From Mycolicibacterium doricum (lineage in GTDB: Bacteria > Actinomycetota > Actinomycetes > Mycobacteriales > Mycobacteriaceae): a stretch of DNA of 64,000 nt. The notes beneath the pieces were generated by a model, which saw only the letters and a program-made list of their open reading frames with translations, was not told the DNA's origin and made no database searches. Made by a program: the position numbers and the translations under genes. The DNA lies in the NCBI RefSeq assembly GCF_010728155.1, contig NZ_AP022605.1, positions 806,001 through 870,000 of the forward strand, in the 5' to 3' direction. Of this stretch, positions 1 to 9,225 are shown in pieces (the stretch's first letter is position 1; every line of letters begins with the position of its first letter).

Positions 1-24
1 GTCGTACGGGTTCTCCGCGATCAC
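1..24 (-). CDS. sdhD: Succinate dehydrogenase membrane anchor, extreme N-terminus (partial)
   Basis: Only the first eight codons are in the window, read from a GTG at 24 as VIAENPYD and running off the edge. Position directly downstream of sdhC on the same strand makes sdhD the expected gene. The ATG that overlaps the sdhC stop codon (71..69) cannot be used: its frame reads 16 codons and stops at 21-23. The GTG is therefore the only start I can offer. The rest of the gene lies outside the window, so identity is by context. Confidence 0.45.
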
Positions 25-30
25 TTCAAC

Positions 31-67
31 GCTCCCCCGGTCGCTGCGCTCCTGCCCTCGGGGGTGC
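31..67. repeat. Imperfect inverted repeat at the sdhC/sdhD junction
   Basis: CCCCCG at 34-39 pairs with CGGGGG at 59-64, with further pairing of 31-32 with 66-67. The segment lies between the sdhC stop and the presumed sdhD start and disrupts the reading frame that opens at the ATG overlapping the sdhC stop. It may be a short dispersed repeat or a translational-coupling hairpin. Confidence 0.45.
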
Positions 68-496
68 TCATAGGAAACGCTCCGCCATGTGCATGCCGAT
101 CACGCCCAGCGACGCGATCATGACTGTGATGAACACGCCCGCCACGACCCACAGCATCTGCCGCTGGTAGCGCGCGCCCTTGGACCAGAAGTCGATCAGG
201 ATGACGCGGATGCCGTTGAGTGCGTGGTAGAGCACCGCGGCGACCAGGCCGATCTCCATCAGGCCGATGATCGGCGTCTTGTACGTCTCGATGACGGCGT
301 TGTAGGCATCGGGGCTGACCCGCACCAGCGCCGTGTCGACGACGTGGACGAACAGGAAGAAGAAGATGGTCGCACCGGAGATACGGTGCAGCACCCAGGA
401 CCACATCCCTGGGTCGCCGCGGTAGAGGGTGCGGCGGCGGGGTGGTTTGGATCGTGGCGACGGAACGTCGGTATCCGCCGTTGTCGCAGTACTCAT
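68..496 (-). CDS. sdhC: Succinate dehydrogenase cytochrome b subunit SdhC
   Basis: This is one of two membrane anchors of complex II, which passes electrons from succinate via SdhA/SdhB to menaquinone. The 142-residue protein has a basic N-terminal tail, HRISG followed by a first hydrophobic helix (FFFLFVHVVD), then two more helices. The His in HALNGIR is the expected axial heme b ligand. A GGAGG ribosome binding site lies about 7 bases upstream of the ATG at 496. The stop codon overlaps an ATG (ATGA), the usual arrangement for coupling to sdhD, although that ATG is unproductive here. Confidence 0.93.
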   Translation of the reverse strand: MSTATTADTDVPSPRSKPPRRRTLYRGDPGMWSWVLHRISGATIFFFLFVHVVDTALVRVSPDAYNAVIETYKTPIIGLMEIGLVAAVLYHALNGIRVILIDFWSKGARYQRQMLWVVAGVFITVMIASLGVIGMHMAERFL

Positions 497-726
497 CGGT
501 CCTCCAACGCCATCGATGGACGCTTGGGGCGGGTACGAGAACCTCTGCTGGCCTGAACCACTGCCCCAAACCTCGGGGCGACTCTAATCCCCTTTGTACT
601 GCCGAACGAACTAGCGTGTTGCCATACGCCCCGCTCAGAGGACTGAAGTTGGGGCGCCTATCCGTTGCGCGGGGTCGTCCGGCGTCGTCTTCGGAATCCA
701 TTCAGAGGCAGGGTGAAGGAGTGGAC
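497..726. promoter_or_regulatory. Divergent intergenic region between sdhC and cdd
   Basis: These 230 bases separate two divergent operons and must carry promoters for both. I see no confident -10/-35 pair or palindrome. The cdd ribosome binding site (GAAGGAG) lies at 715-721. Confidence 0.5.
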
Positions 727-1155
727 ATGTCTTCCGGAATCAACTGGGAAGCGTTGCGCCGCAAGGCCGTTAACGCCGCATCGCAGGCGTATGCGCCCTA
801 CTCGGGCTTCCCGGTCGGGGCGGCCGCGCTGGTCGACGATGACCGGATGATCACCGGAAGCAATGTGGAAAATGTCTCATATGGCCTGGGTCTCTGTGCC
901 GAGTGCAGTGTGGTCTGCGCCCTGTTCTCCAGCGGCGGCGGACGGCTCGTCGCGCTGTCCTGTGTGGGACGCGACGCGGAGGTCCTGATGCCGTGTGGGA
1001 GGTGCCGCCAGGTGTTGCTTGAACACGGCGGACCCGGATTGCTCATCGACCATCCGCTCGGCCCGCGACCGCTGGGCGAGCTGCTGCCCGACGCGTTCGG
1101 ACCCGACGACCTGGCGCGGACTCACCGGTCACCGGCCACCGAGGAGAAGCCATGA
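727..1155 (+). CDS. cdd: Cytidine deaminase
   Basis: The enzyme deaminates cytidine and deoxycytidine to uridine and deoxyuridine in pyrimidine salvage. The 142-residue product has the tetrameric-type zinc site: C57-A-E59 (CAEC) and PCGRC with Cys90 and Cys93; Glu59 is the proton shuttle. The ATG at 727 is chosen because GAAGGAG lies six bases upstream; a GTG at 721 is in frame but abuts the ribosome binding site. The stop overlaps the deoA ATG (ATGA), so cdd, deoA and add form one salvage operon. Confidence 0.95.
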   Translation: MSSGINWEALRRKAVNAASQAYAPYSGFPVGAAALVDDDRMITGSNVENVSYGLGLCAECSVVCALFSSGGGRLVALSCVGRDAEVLMPCGRCRQVLLEHGGPGLLIDHPLGPRPLGELLPDAFGPDDLARTHRSPATEEKP

Positions 1156-2543
1156 CGCACGTCACGTTCGACGCGCGCAGCGCGTGGTCGCGACCCGACG
1201 CGCGCAGCGCGTGGTCGCGTCTCGACGCTCCGACGGTCATCCGGACCAAGCGTGACGGCGGCGTGCTCTCCGAGGCGGCGATCGACTGGGTGATCGACGC
1301 GTACACCCGCGGACAGGTGGCCGAGGAGCAGATGTCGGCCCTGCTGATGGCGATCTTCCTGCGGGGGATGACGGGCCAGGAGATCGCCCGCTGGACCGCG
1401 GCCATGGTCGCCTCGGGGGAACGGTTCGACTTCACCGATCTACGCCGTGACTGCGACGGCCGACCGCTCGCGCTGGTGGACAAGCACTCCACCGGCGGCG
1501 TCGGTGACAAGATCACCATCCCGCTGGTGCCGGTGGTGATGGCCTGCGGCGGTGCGGTGCCGCAGGCCGCCGGTCGCGGGCTCGGCCACACCGGGGGCAC
1601 CCTCGACAAACTCGAAGCCATCCCGGGGTTCTCTGCCGAGTTGACGAAAAGCCAGATCGGCCGACAACTTCGGGAGATCGGTGCGGCGATCTTCGCCGCG
1701 GGTGAGCTCGCCCCGGCGGATCGCAAGATCTACGCACTGCGCGACGTCACCGCCACCACCGAATCGTTGCCGTTGATCGCCAGCTCGGTGATGAGCAAGA
1801 AGATCGCCGAGGGCGCGCGGGCGCTGGTGCTCGACACCAAGGTGGGCTCCGGCGCCTTCCTGCCCACCGAGGCCGAGGCCCGGGAACTCGCCCGCACGAT
1901 GGTCGAGTTGGGCCATGCGCACGGTCTGGTGACCCGCGCGCTGCTGACCGACATGTCGGTGCCGCTCGGTCGCGCCGTCGGCAACGCGATCGAGGTGGTC
2001 GAATCGCTGGAGGTGCTCGCCGGCGGCGGGCCCGATGATGTGGTGCAGCTGACGCTGGCGCTGGCGGCCGAGATGCTCGACGCCGCCGGTCTCGACGCCA
2101 AGGACCCCGCCGAGACGCTGCGTGACGGCACCGCCATGGACTGCTTCCGTGCGCTCGTCGCGGCCCAGGGCGGCGACCTCACGGTCCTGTCTGTCGAACC
2201 GGCCACCGGCGCGTTGCCCATCGGTGTGCACTCCGACACCATCACGGCACCGCGTGGTGGCACCATGGGTGACATCGACGCGATGGCGGTGGGTCTGGCG
2301 GTGTGGCGACTCGGCGCGGGCCGCTCGGCCCCCGGTGAGCGGGTGCAGTCCGGCGCCGGGATCCGCATACACCGTCGTCCCGGTGAGCCGGTGCAAGCGG
2401 GCGACCCCGTGTTCACCCTCTACACCGACACCCCGGCCAGGGTCGGGCCCGCTCGCTCCGAACTCGAGGGCGCATGGGCCGTGGGGGAGAGCGCCCCGCC
2501 GGTGCGTCCGCTGATCATCGATCGGATCGCGGCGACGGTCTGA
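1152..2543 (+). CDS. deoA: Thymidine phosphorylase
   Basis: The enzyme splits thymidine and deoxyuridine with phosphate, giving the base and 2-deoxyribose 1-phosphate. The protein (463 residues) has the family signature around [12 protein letters not shown] and the [17 protein letters not shown] segment that binds phosphate and substrate. It is longer at the N-terminus than the family because of a tandem duplication giving DARSAWSRP and DARSAWSRL before the conserved start (about residue 26, [12 protein letters not shown]). It overlaps cdd by four bases and is followed 26 bases later by add. Confidence 0.95.
   Translation: MTHVTFDARSAWSRPDARSAWSRLDAPTVIRTKRDGGVLSEAAIDWVIDAYTRGQVAEEQMSALLMAIFLRGMTGQEIARWTAAMVASGERFDFTDLRRDCDGRPLALVDKHSTGGVGDKITIPLVPVVMACGGAVPQAAGRGLGHTGGTLDKLEAIPGFSAELTKSQIGRQLREIGAAIFAAGELAPADRKIYALRDVTATTESLPLIASSVMSKKIAEGARALVLDTKVGSGAFLPTEAEARELARTMVELGHAHGLVTRALLTDMSVPLGRAVGNAIEVVESLEVLAGGGPDDVVQLTLALAAEMLDAAGLDAKDPAETLRDGTAMDCFRALVAAQGGDLTVLSVEPATGALPIGVHSDTITAPRGGTMGDIDAMAVGLAVWRLGAGRSAPGERVQSGAGIRIHRRPGEPVQAGDPVFTLYTDTPARVGPARSELEGAWAVGESAPPVRPLIIDRIAATV
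1170..1223 (+). repeat. 27-bp tandem duplication inside deoA
   Basis: Two adjacent 27-base copies (1170-1196, 1197-1223), each beginning GACGCGCGCAGCGCGTGGTC, differ only at the last bases. They add a nine-residue repeat to the N-terminus of thymidine phosphorylase and keep the frame. Confidence 0.9.
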
Positions 2544-2569
2544 CGAGGGAACGTGAGGAGGACGTGCCG

Positions 2570-3658
2570 ATGACGACGCCGCTGACGCTGGAGAACATCC
2601 GCCAAGCGCCCAAGGCGCTGCTGCACGATCACCTCGACGGCGGTCTGCGACCGTCGACGGTGCTCGACCTGGCCGGGCAGTACGGCTACGACGATCTACC
2701 CGCCCATGACATCGACGGGTTGGCGACGTTCTTCCGCACTGCCGCCCACAGCGGTTCGCTGGTGCGTTACCTCGAGCCGTTCGCCCACACCGTCGGGGTG
2801 ATGCAGACGCCGGAGGCGCTGCACCGAGTGGCGTTCGAATGCGTCGAGGATCTCGCCGACGACAACGTCGTCTACGCCGAGGTGCGGTTCGCCCCGGAGC
2901 TGCACATCGAGGCCGGGATGAACCTGGACGCGGTCGTCGACGCCGTGCTGACCGGATTCGCCGACGGGGAGAAGGCCGCCGCCAGTGCGGGCCGCACGAT
3001 CACGGTGCGATGCCTGGTCACCGCGATGCGCCACGCCGCCCGCTCGCAGGAGATCGCCGAACTGGCCATCCGGTTCCGCGACCGGGGCGTCGTCGGGTTC
3101 GACATCGCCGGCGCGGAGGCGGGCTATCCGCCCACCCGCCACCTCGACGCGTTCGAGTACATGCGAGGCAACAACGCCCGCTTCACGATTCACGCCGGCG
3201 AGGCGTTCGGCCTGCCGTCCATCCATGAGGCCATCGCCTTCTGCGGCGCCGACCGGCTGGGCCACGGGGTCCGCATCGTCGACGACATCACCGTCGCGCC
3301 CGACGGCGAGGTGAAACTGGGCAGGCTGGCCGCGATCCTGCGCGACAAGCGCATCCCGCTGGAGCTGTGCCCGAGCTCCAACGTGCAGACCGGCGCGGTC
3401 CCCAGCATCGCCGAGCACCCGTTCGACCTGCTGGCCCGCACCAGGTTCCGGGTGACGGTCAACACCGACAACCGGCTGATGAGCGACACCACGATGAGCC
3501 AGGAGATGCTGCGGCTGGTCGAGGCGTTCGGCTACGGCTGGAGCGATCTGGCGCGGTTCACCATCAATGCCATGAAGTCGTCGTTCATCCCATTTGACCA
3601 GCGGCTGGCGCTGATCGACGACGTCATCAAACCCCGTTACGCGGTGCTGCTCGGGTAA
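2570..3658 (+). CDS. add: Adenosine deaminase
   Basis: The enzyme converts adenosine and deoxyadenosine to inosine and deoxyinosine, feeding the purine nucleoside phosphorylase encoded further along. The product has 362 residues. His19 and His21 (HDHLDGG) are zinc ligands, HAGE carries the catalytic His-Glu pair, DRLGHG supplies another His, and NTDNR carries the final Asp. The ATG at 2570 is preceded at eight bases by GAGGAGG; an in-frame GTG at 2564 is too close to that site. Confidence 0.95.
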   Translation: MTTPLTLENIRQAPKALLHDHLDGGLRPSTVLDLAGQYGYDDLPAHDIDGLATFFRTAAHSGSLVRYLEPFAHTVGVMQTPEALHRVAFECVEDLADDNVVYAEVRFAPELHIEAGMNLDAVVDAVLTGFADGEKAAASAGRTITVRCLVTAMRHAARSQEIAELAIRFRDRGVVGFDIAGAEAGYPPTRHLDAFEYMRGNNARFTIHAGEAFGLPSIHEAIAFCGADRLGHGVRIVDDITVAPDGEVKLGRLAAILRDKRIPLELCPSSNVQTGAVPSIAEHPFDLLARTRFRVTVNTDNRLMSDTTMSQEMLRLVEAFGYGWSDLARFTINAMKSSFIPFDQRLALIDDVIKPRYAVLLG

Positions 3659-3732
3659 GCGGGCGGTCGCCGACGTGAGCGACGACGAGGAGCACCGGCC
3701 GCGGCCGCCGCCCTGACTCAGCTCCGTCTGGT

Positions 3733-3791
3733 CTTCACCGCCGGTCTGTTCTTCACCGCCGTCGACGAACAGTTCGCTGCCGGTGGTGAAG
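3733..3791. terminator. Candidate bidirectional terminator between add and the next gene
   Basis: The convergent gap holds CTTCACCGCCG twice (3733-3743, 3751-3761) and its near-complement CGGTGGTGAAG at 3781-3791, giving an 11-bp stem with one G-T-type mismatch. There is no T-run, which is common in mycobacteria. Confidence 0.35.
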
Positions 3792-3805
3792 CTGCTCCGG
3801 GGAGG

Positions 3806-5077
3806 TCACTCCTGGCGTAGGCGGGACTCTACGAAGGCCTCCAGCGCTTCCCACTGCTGGACCGCCTCGGCGTAGGGAGGCTCGGGGCGGTCGGCGGCGT
3901 CCGGGTCGAGCGCATGGGTGACGAACGACCCGAGCGCGGTGCCGGGGTCCAGTGTCTTCTCGACGGTGTTGTCCTCGGCGTACCGGCCGACATCGCGCAG
4001 CAGTTCGAGTGCCAGCCCGAGTTGGTCGCCGTCGATCGTGTCGGGGCCGTCGGCGATGTCATCGGCCAGGCCGCTGAGCACATAGACGTTCTCGTCGATC
4101 ACGTCGACTTCGAGGGAGCCGTCGGTGGCCGCGGTGCGGATGTCGTCGTAGGTCGCCAGGTCCGACAGGTCGTGGTCGTGCTCATCGGCCAGATAGCGGG
4201 CCAGCGCGCGCTCGGAGCCGAACACACTGATGCGCCCGTTGCGGCCGAGGAACACCGGCTCGTCGTCGAGGTAACAGCGCAGCGTGTAGAACGTGCCTGA
4301 CCGGGTCATCAGCCGCACCGGGTCGATGCCGACCTTGAGCCAGAAATCCTCGTCGCTGCCGAGTACCGCCGCGGCCGCGGGTGATTGGAGCGCATCGGCC
4401 TCCGTGGCGGCCGGTTCGGCCTCCTCGTGCTCCTCGGCGGTGGCTGCCGCGTCGGTCTCGTCCTCTTCAGGTTCGGGCGCTGGCGCTTCGAGTTCGGCGG
4501 CCGCCTTCTGCGATGCCGCCGCGTCGACGTCGGGGGTGGTGACGATCTCGTCGATCGCGTCGAGGACGCCGTCCCAGCTGCGGGCGATCACCGCCTCGAT
4601 GTCAGCCCAGCGCTTGCGACCGCTGCGGCCCTTGAACGCCTCGGCGCCACCGCCCACCGAACCGAGCTGCGGGTTTCCGTTGAAGAATTTCGTCACCGCG
4701 GGCAGATCGCACACCGAACCGATCGACGATGCGATCGCGAGCGTGCGGTGTAGGGTGTCGACGACTGTCTCGCTGGCCTTCTCGGCCGCCGCCTCCGGCA
4801 CGCCGACGAGGTCGTATTCGCGGTCCTCGGCCGGCTTGAGCCGGTGCGCCGACGCCTCGGTCAGCTTCTCCCAGGCCGGATGGTCGGTGAGGTCGTGGTC
4901 GGTGTTGGTCCGCACGAAAGCCACCAGATCGGCCACCGACCCGAAGGCATAGAGGTCGTCGTCCTTGCCGAGAAAGGCCTCCCATTCGTCACCGGCGTCC
5001 CGCCAACGCGGAGCCCACAGTGTGTACAGGTCGCCCTTGGTCAGCCCGAGCCGAACCGGCACGATGTCAGCAGCCAT
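3806..5077 (-). CDS. Conserved mycobacterial protein (Rv3311-like) with internal duplication
   Basis: The function is unknown. The 423-residue protein, from the ATG at 5077, is soluble and acidic. Two related units are visible: an N-terminal one around VRLGLTKGDLYTLWAP to TDHDLTDHPAW and a C-terminal one around VRLMTRSGTFYTLRCY to HDHDLSDLATY, separated by an Ala/Glu/Pro-rich linker (about residues 190-240). I recognise it as the protein found near upp in other mycobacteria. The frame is open further upstream, but the sequence there overlaps a well-formed gene and looks non-coding. Confidence 0.8.
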   Translation of the reverse strand: MAADIVPVRLGLTKGDLYTLWAPRWRDAGDEWEAFLGKDDDLYAFGSVADLVAFVRTNTDHDLTDHPAWEKLTEASAHRLKPAEDREYDLVGVPEAAAEKASETVVDTLHRTLAIASSIGSVCDLPAVTKFFNGNPQLGSVGGGAEAFKGRSGRKRWADIEAVIARSWDGVLDAIDEIVTTPDVDAAASQKAAAELEAPAPEPEEDETDAAATAEEHEEAEPAATEADALQSPAAAAVLGSDEDFWLKVGIDPVRLMTRSGTFYTLRCYLDDEPVFLGRNGRISVFGSERALARYLADEHDHDLSDLATYDDIRTAATDGSLEVDVIDENVYVLSGLADDIADGPDTIDGDQLGLALELLRDVGRYAEDNTVEKTLDPGTALGSFVTHALDPDAADRPEPPYAEAVQQWEALEAFVESRLRQE

Positions 5078-5087
5078 GCGGCACAGC

Positions 5088-5438
5088 CTAACGACCGAGG
5101 TCTGCCACCACGTCGCCGAGCACCGCCTGCCGGTGTGCGGACGCCTTGCGAGCCGCCGCCTGCGTCGTCTCGACGACCAACGCCGCGATGCGCGCCGCCG
5201 GCATCCGGATGACCGCCTCGGCGAATGCGACGGAGACCAACCGGCCGTGGCCGTCGACCGCCACCTCGACGACACCGTCGGCCGAGCGCGCCCGCCCCCC
5301 TGACGCCGCCAGTGCTTCGAGCGCCTCGTCCAGTACGGCCAGCCGGCGGCGGGCGCGGTGCAGGGCGACCTCGACCGCGGTGTCGGCAGAGACGTCAGGC
5401 GGTCGGTCGCCAGAAACCCTGAAACCCCTGTCCCGCAT
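5088..5438 (-). CDS. YbaB/EbfC-like small protein
   Basis: The 116-residue product has a helical N-terminal half and a short strand-rich core (GVVEVAVDGHGRLVSVAFA) followed by a C-terminal helix. That is the layout of YbaB/EbfC nucleoid-associated proteins and of their relatives found next to type VII secretion substrates. Its start overlaps the 3' end of the NlpC/P60 gene by 44 bases, so the two are probably co-translated. It is the last gene of a three-gene minus-strand unit (6782 to 5088). The family call is moderate; the role is inferred from the neighbours. Confidence 0.65.
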   Translation of the reverse strand: MRDRGFRVSGDRPPDVSADTAVEVALHRARRRLAVLDEALEALAASGGRARSADGVVEVAVDGHGRLVSVAFAEAVIRMPAARIAALVVETTQAAARKASAHRQAVLGDVVADLGR

Positions 5439-6486
5439 TCGTCGTCCGGACTGCCGAGAGTTTGACCGGATCGCCCGCCTCCACCATCACACCCTCGCCG
5501 ACGATCATCGCGACGTGGCCGTCCCACACCGCGAGGTCGCCCGGCCGCAGCGAACCGGCGTCGACGGCGGCGCCGACGTCCTGCTCCTGCGCCAGCCGGG
5601 GGAGGTCGAGCCCGGCCTCACGGTAGGCCCACTGCGTCAGGCCGCTGCAGTCCAGCCCGACACCCGGGGTGGTGCCGCCCCACTGGTACGGCACGCCGAG
5701 CTGGGTCAGCGCGTTACGCACCGCGCCTGCGGCCACCGCGTTCGGCGCGGTGGCGGTGCTGCCGTCGGGCAACCGCACCGCCACGCCATCGCCGAACATC
5801 CCGGGGTCCGGCCGTGGTGACACCTCCCACCGCGAGGCCGCCTCCGCCGGTGAGGCTCTCGAGGCCAGCGACGCCAGGGAGGCCATCGGGGCCGCCGCGC
5901 CGAGTGCGCCCGGCGCACCCCCACCGAAGCCGCCGGGAACGATCGGCGCCGACGCAATCCCCGGTGCCGCGCCCGGTGCCGCAGCGGTTCCGGTGAGCGC
6001 ACCCGCCTGGCCGTCGAGTTCGGCGCGCAACTGCTCGACGATGGCGACGGCGTCGCGCAGGGCGCGTTGCCCCTCACTGAGCAGTTCCTCGGCGACGCCC
6101 GGAGTGTCCAGCTGAGATTCGAGCACGCCCGCCCGAGCCTCGAAGCGTTCGACGATGTCCTGCAGGCGGGCAGCGGCCCGGGCGACGGCAGCGCCCGCTT
6201 CCCGGGTGCTCACGGTCAGTCGGCCGGTACGGTCGGCCAACTCTGCGACCGCTGCGGTGGTGGCCGCGGCGTACGCACCCGCACTGTCGGCGCCCGCGCC
6301 CGACCAGTTCTCGCCGGTGCGTTGCCACGTCGTGGGTGCGGCGGTCGACAGCCCGGCCAGCGCATCGCGCACCCTGGCGAGCGCGGCGGCAGGCGCGCCA
6401 CCGGAACCGTCCGGCCAGCCGGGGCCGACGAGCGAGCGCACCTCGTGTAGCGGTGCGGACAGCGCTTCCACCAGCGTGCTGGGCAC
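5395..6486 (-). CDS. NlpC/P60 peptidoglycan endopeptidase with WXG100-like N-terminal region
   Basis: This is a predicted D,L-endopeptidase that cuts peptidoglycan stem peptides. The product has 363 residues from a GTG at 6486. Residues 1-170 are helical and include a WSGAGADSAGAY turn typical of ESX-associated proteins. A Pro/Gly/Ala-rich linker follows. The C-terminal NlpC/P60 domain carries the catalytic Cys in GLDCSGLTQWAY (about residue 280) and His in DGHVAMIVG (about 322). No classical signal peptide is seen, which together with the preceding EspC-like gene suggests type VII export. The GTG lies two bases after the upstream stop codon. Confidence 0.85.
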   Translation of the reverse strand: MPSTLVEALSAPLHEVRSLVGPGWPDGSGGAPAAALARVRDALAGLSTAAPTTWQRTGENWSGAGADSAGAYAAATTAAVAELADRTGRLTVSTREAGAAVARAAARLQDIVERFEARAGVLESQLDTPGVAEELLSEGQRALRDAVAIVEQLRAELDGQAGALTGTAAAPGAAPGIASAPIVPGGFGGGAPGALGAAAPMASLASLASRASPAEAASRWEVSPRPDPGMFGDGVAVRLPDGSTATAPNAVAAGAVRNALTQLGVPYQWGGTTPGVGLDCSGLTQWAYREAGLDLPRLAQEQDVGAAVDAGSLRPGDLAVWDGHVAMIVGEGVMVEAGDPVKLSAVRTTNAGQGFQGFWRPTA

Positions 6487-6488
6487 GG

Positions 6489-6782
6489 TCAGCTCCCGAG
6501 CAGTGCGGCGGCGCGGAGCTGCGCCTCGTCATAGGCCGCCGCCGAAGATCGGGCGGCCGCCGATCCTCCGGCGAAGCTCTCCGCTAGGGCGGCGGCCTCG
6601 GCGGATCCGGCGGCGGCCGCATCGGAGAGCGCGGTGAGGAATCGCGCGCCGACCGGGCCAAGCGACGGCGCCGCGGTCGTGACCGGGACGGCGGCCAGCT
6701 CGGCCGCCGCGGCGGCGAGGTCGGCGGAGTGTGCGGTGTCGGTGCGGGCCAGCGCGCGGATGGCCTCGGTGTCGGCAAGCAT
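6489..6782 (-). CDS. EspC-like type VII secretion target protein
   Basis: The 97-residue, Ala-rich, all-helical protein starts [19 protein letters not shown]. It has the hydrophobic heptad pattern and AELAAVP segment seen in the EspC/DUF2580 family of ESX substrates. It ends two bases before the GTG of the NlpC/P60 gene, so the pair is probably translated together and may be co-secreted. There is no nearby ESX machinery in the window. The ATG at 6782 has no strong ribosome binding site. The family assignment is by composition and context. Confidence 0.6.
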   Translation of the reverse strand: MLADTEAIRALARTDTAHSADLAAAAAELAAVPVTTAAPSLGPVGARFLTALSDAAAAGSAEAAALAESFAGGSAAARSSAAAYDEAQLRAAALLGS

Positions 6783-6857
6783 GCGATTAGGACGTCGTGG
6801 ACGGCGGTGCGGTTCCGTCGCCGGGCGAAATGGGCGGTTCCCGCTAAGGTCGGCGCC

Positions 6858-7481
6858 ATGGATGTGCGCGTCGTCGACCACCCGCTGGCGGCGGCGCGGC
6901 TGACCACGCTGCGCGACCAGGCCACCGACAACGCGGCATTCCGTTCGGCGCTGCGCGATCTCACGCTGATGCTGGTGTACGAGGCCACCCGCGACGCCCC
7001 CCGCGAGGAAGTCCAGGTACGCACACCGCTGGCGGTGACCAATGGGTCTCGGCTGGCGCGTCCGCCGCTGCTGGTCCCGGTCCTGCGGGCCGGGCTGGGG
7101 ATGGTCGACCAGGCGCACGCGTTGATCCCCGAGGCGCGGGTGGGGTTCGTCGGCGTGGCCCGCAACGAGGAAACCCACGAGCCGACGCCGTATCTGGAGT
7201 CGCTGCCCGCCGATCTGAGCACCCAGCCGGTGTTCGTGCTCGACCCGATGCTCGCCACCGGCGGGTCGCTCGCCCACACCGTCGGTCTGTTGCAGGCGCG
7301 CGGGGCCGTCGACATCACCGCCATCTGTGTGGTGGTCGCGCCGGAGGGCATCGCCACCCTGCAGCGTGCCGCCCCGGACATGCGGTTGTTCACCGCGACG
7401 ATAGACGATTGCCTCGACGAGGCCGCCTACATCGTTCCCGGGCTCGGGGATGCGGGGGACCGGCAGTTCGGCCCGCGCTGA
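6858..7481 (+). CDS. upp: Uracil phosphoribosyltransferase
   Basis: The enzyme makes UMP from uracil and PRPP in pyrimidine salvage. The 207-residue protein has the PRPP-binding segment [12 protein letters not shown] and the uracil-binding C-terminal region ([14 protein letters not shown]). The ATG at 6858 gives the family's usual length of about 207; the longer open frame upstream is not conserved-looking. It ends four bases from the convergent pmmB. Confidence 0.96.
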   Translation: MDVRVVDHPLAAARLTTLRDQATDNAAFRSALRDLTLMLVYEATRDAPREEVQVRTPLAVTNGSRLARPPLLVPVLRAGLGMVDQAHALIPEARVGFVGVARNEETHEPTPYLESLPADLSTQPVFVLDPMLATGGSLAHTVGLLQARGAVDITAICVVVAPEGIATLQRAAPDMRLFTATIDDCLDEAAYIVPGLGDAGDRQFGPR

Positions 7482-7485
7482 ACGC

Positions 7486-9123
7486 TCACAACTGCTGCGC
7501 CAGCGCCACCAACTCGTCGTGCAGCTGGCGTGCCTGGGCGCGCGCCCGCTGCACGTCACCGGTGCAGGATCGCCGAACTTCGATGTAGGACTTCACTTTT
7601 GGCTCCGTCCCGGACGGCCGGACCACCATGCGGACCGAGGTGTCGGCGTCCCCGCCGGTCAGGATCAGCGCATCGGAGCGCATCGCCTCCGATGCGGTGC
7701 TCAGGTCGGTGACGGTGACCTGGTGTCCGGCCAGGCGGTCCGGCGGGGTGTCCCGCAGCCGGGCCATCAGCCCGGCGGCCTCCTCGGCGTCGCGGACCCG
7801 TCGGCTCACGGCCGCGGTGACGTGGACGCCGTGGCGCAGCGCCAGGTTGTCGAGGATCTCGAGCACCGTGCGACCCTGCTCCTTGAGCACACCGACGAGG
7901 TCGCAGAACAGCACCGCCGCGCTGATCCCGTCCTTGTCGCGCACCGCGGCCGGATCGACGCAGTGTCCGATGGCCTCCTCGTAGGCGTACACCATCGTCT
8001 TGCCGGGCAGCTCCTCGTCGGCACGGGAGAGCCACTTGAAGCCGGTGAGCGTTTCGACGTAGTGGGCGCCGTGGGCGGCGGCGATCGCCGAGAGCATCCG
8101 TGAGGACACCACGGTACTGGCCACGACCGTCGCATCCATCACCTCGCCGGGCTCTACCTGGGTGAGAATGTAATCGCCCAGCAGCCAACCTGTTTCGTCG
8201 CCGGACAGCATCCGCCACCCCTCGGGTGTCGGCACTCCCACCGCGCAGCGGTCGGCGTCGGGGTCGAGAGCTATCGCGACGTCGGCGTCAACGTCGGCGG
8301 CCAGTTCGAGCAGCGCTTCGACCGCGCCGGGCTCTTCGGGGTTCGGCAGCGAGACCGTGGGGAAGTCGGGGTCGGGGGAGAACTGTTTGTCGACCACGTG
8401 CACGTCGACGATACCGGCGCGGACGAACGTGTCCATCGCGTACTCGCCGCCCACCCCGTGCAGCGGCGTGAATGCCACGCGCACCGGCGCCTTCCCGTAC
8501 CGGACGTTGGCCGCTCGTTCGACGTAGTGGGCAATCTCCCCCATCCCGCCGGTTCGGACCTCAGCCCTGGGGATCTCGTCGGCGAACGGCGCCTCGGCGA
8601 TCGCCGCTTCGACGTCGGTGTCGGTGGGGCCGACGATCTGCAGACCCTCGTCGAGGTATACCTTGTACCCGTTGTCGGTCGGCGGGTTGTGCGATGCGGT
8701 GATCTGGATGCCCGCCGCGGCGTGCATGTGTCGGACGGTGAACGCCACCACCGGGGTCGGTACGGCCGCCAGCAGCAGCATCACCTCGAATCCCTGGGCG
8801 GCCAGCACTTCGGCGGCGGCGCGGGCGAATTCGTCGGACCGGTGCCGGGCGTCCCGGCCGACGACGACCTGGGAACCCGCCATGCCGCGGTCTTTGAGCA
8901 CCTTGGCGACCGCCCACGTCGCGCGCAGCACAACTGCCAGGTTCATGCCGTTCGGGCCGCCGCGCAGCGGCCCGCGCAGCCCCGCCGTCCCGAACGTCAG
9001 TGAGCGGGCGAACCGCTGGTCGAGTTCCTCTGGACTGCACTTGGACAACTCCGCCGCTGTCTGCGGGTCCGGGTCGTGCGCAATCCACTCCTGCACGGCC
9101 GTCGAGATCGCCGAGGAAGTCAT
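7486..9123 (-). CDS. pmmB: Phosphomannomutase/phosphoglucomutase
   Basis: An alpha-D-phosphohexomutase that interconverts hexose 1- and 6-phosphates or pentose phosphates. The 545-residue protein has the four family loops: phosphoserine loop TASHNP (Ser144), metal loop DPDADR, sugar loop around AYEEAIGHCVDP, and phosphate loop RPSGTEPK near the C-terminus. Next to deoA, deoD and add, it could act as a phosphopentomutase for ribose/deoxyribose 1-phosphate; that is inference. The gene converges on upp. Confidence 0.93.
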   Translation of the reverse strand: MTSSAISTAVQEWIAHDPDPQTAAELSKCSPEELDQRFARSLTFGTAGLRGPLRGGPNGMNLAVVLRATWAVAKVLKDRGMAGSQVVVGRDARHRSDEFARAAAEVLAAQGFEVMLLLAAVPTPVVAFTVRHMHAAAGIQITASHNPPTDNGYKVYLDEGLQIVGPTDTDVEAAIAEAPFADEIPRAEVRTGGMGEIAHYVERAANVRYGKAPVRVAFTPLHGVGGEYAMDTFVRAGIVDVHVVDKQFSPDPDFPTVSLPNPEEPGAVEALLELAADVDADVAIALDPDADRCAVGVPTPEGWRMLSGDETGWLLGDYILTQVEPGEVMDATVVASTVVSSRMLSAIAAAHGAHYVETLTGFKWLSRADEELPGKTMVYAYEEAIGHCVDPAAVRDKDGISAAVLFCDLVGVLKEQGRTVLEILDNLALRHGVHVTAAVSRRVRDAEEAAGLMARLRDTPPDRLAGHQVTVTDLSTASEAMRSDALILTGGDADTSVRMVVRPSGTEPKVKSYIEVRRSCTGDVQRARAQARQLHDELVALAQQL

Positions 9124-9225
9124 GGAGAAAGGGTGCCCGCTTTGCCGTCGATTAATGCCATGCGCCGCACTCGGTCGCGCTCCGCGTCGAGCAGTGCACC
9201 GGCGGCTGAGCCGTCACCCCGCCGA

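Noticed and set aside
69..71. ATG overlapping the sdhC stop as the sdhD start
   Set aside because: Its frame closes after 16 codons at 21-23.
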